A stretch of 64,000 nt of DNA from an uncultured Prevotella sp. GTDB lineage: Bacteria; Bacteroidota; Bacteroidia; Bacteroidales; Bacteroidaceae. The translations under genes and the position numbers were made by a program. The stretch covers positions 33,030 through 97,029 of the forward strand of contig ONKL01000002.1 in the NCBI GenBank assembly GCA_900318395.1. The letters are read 5' to 3'. Below, piece after piece: positions 63,575-64,000 of the stretch. The first letter of the stretch is position 1; every line of letters starts with the position of its first letter. Below the pieces are notes generated by a model. That model was not told where the DNA came from and ran no database searches. It saw only the letters and a program-made list of their open reading frames with translations.

Positions 63575-64000
63575 ATGCTCCAACAACTGAAAAACATCGA
63601 CTACGACAGTTTGCCAATCAGCGACTACAGCCGCAACTATATTCTGCGGATGCTGCCCAACATTGATTATTACCTAGAGATTTACCAGCGCAGCATCGAC
63701 CTGATGCTACAGCGAATAGGCAAGAAGGCGGAGGATATAATCATGGTTGACTACGGTGGAGGTCATGGCTTTCTGAGCCTTACGGCCAAACAGATGGGCA
63801 TCGGCAAGGTGATTTATATCGACCTCAACCCTCAGGCCGTAGAGGCAGTGCAGGCAGTCTCTGCCAAAGTGGGTCTTTCGCCCGATATTATACTACAAGG
63901 CGACTCCAAAGAACTGAAACAATGGTGCATGGAAAATGGGGTGGTGCCAGACGCAGTGCTGGGAATGGATGTGATTGAACACATCTACCAGTTGGAGGTG
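63575..64000 (+). CDS. SAM-dependent methyltransferase, 3' end outside window
   Basis: The ATG at 63575 (LQQLKNIDYDSLPISDYSRN) has an in-frame TAG 12 nt upstream and is open to the end of the window, 142 codons. IIMVDYGGGHGFLSLTAKQM is motif I of class I methyltransferases (S-adenosylmethionine binding), YIDLNPQAVEAVQ supplies the acidic ribose ligand, and LGMDVIEHIY is motif IV. It methylates an unknown small molecule or lipid. No -7 box is obvious, perhaps because the upstream junction has cut it off. Confidence 0.8.
   Translation, partial: MLQQLKNIDYDSLPISDYSRNYILRMLPNIDYYLEIYQRSIDLMLQRIGKKAEDIIMVDYGGGHGFLSLTAKQMGIGKVIYIDLNPQAVEAVQAVSAKVGLSPDIILQGDSKELKQWCMENGVVPDAVLGMDVIEHIYQLEV

Overview
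The window looks like a chromosomal segment of a Bacteroidales bacterium, most likely Prevotellaceae. The evidence is the many Bacteroidota-type -7 promoter boxes (TAnnTTTG), families typical of the order (PorT-like barrel, DUF3078, DUF1573, a gliding-motility/T9SS type B C-terminal domain, BspA-like leucine-rich repeats) and Prevotella-style C-terminal tails on surface proteins. No rRNA, tRNA, CRISPR array or intact transposon was seen.

Layout. (1) 1-25.2 kb is an AT-rich surface-polysaccharide locus. It holds a left block of glycosyltransferases, O-acyltransferases and SGNH hydrolases, a broken GH16 gene, a UbiA-type phosphoribosyltransferase and a TupA-like ATP-grasp gene. A leftward block follows, at least nine glycosyltransferase genes long (about 11.0-21.0 kb), many with 4-nt start/stop overlaps, containing a decayed tandem duplication of a two-gene GT4+GT2 module. 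It ends with a rightward GT4-GT4-acetyltransferase-GT4 block. No flippase or polymerase is visible, so the locus must continue to the left or use genes elsewhere. (2) 25.2-33.9 kb is mainly housekeeping: a lysine/alanine-rich winged-helix protein, aspS, a DUF1573 lipid/periplasmic-type protein, a DUF3078 protein, yidC and an S9 peptidase. (3) 33.9-42.9 kb is a rightward gene string of MFS, DUF1846, MFS and two phosphoethanolamine-transferase-like sulfatases, followed by a leftward endonuclease/phosphatase. (4) 43.0-52.0 kb has a leftward LysM/PorT-like/peptide-transporter operon, then a T9SS type B protein, uvrA and a histidine-kinase-like protein that lacks the phospho-acceptor histidine. (5) 52.2-64.0 kb is a patchwork: two adjacent Hcp/TssD genes each broken by an internal deletion, structured 77-bp repeats, an Rpn-type nuclease, a 5'-truncated BspA-like gene, a PHP phosphoesterase, small genes, then a clearly GC-richer stretch (about 57.6-61.3 kb) with the tail of a surface protein, a 52-residue peptide gene, a 42-bp tandem repeat, a gene of unknown function and an AraC-type regulator. 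It closes with a LysR regulator beside a YeiH-type exporter, a gene remnant and the start of a methyltransferase.

The most notable signals are the pseudo-histidine kinase with a perfect palindrome across its promoter, the repeat pair at 52.9-53.0 kb whose sequence changes preserve hairpins, the peptide gene behind the surface-protein tail, the split versus fused acyltransferase/SGNH genes that meet tail to tail, and the number of genes broken by internal deletions. Some of the truncations and junctions could be assembly errors if this comes from a metagenome; that cannot be settled from the sequence alone.
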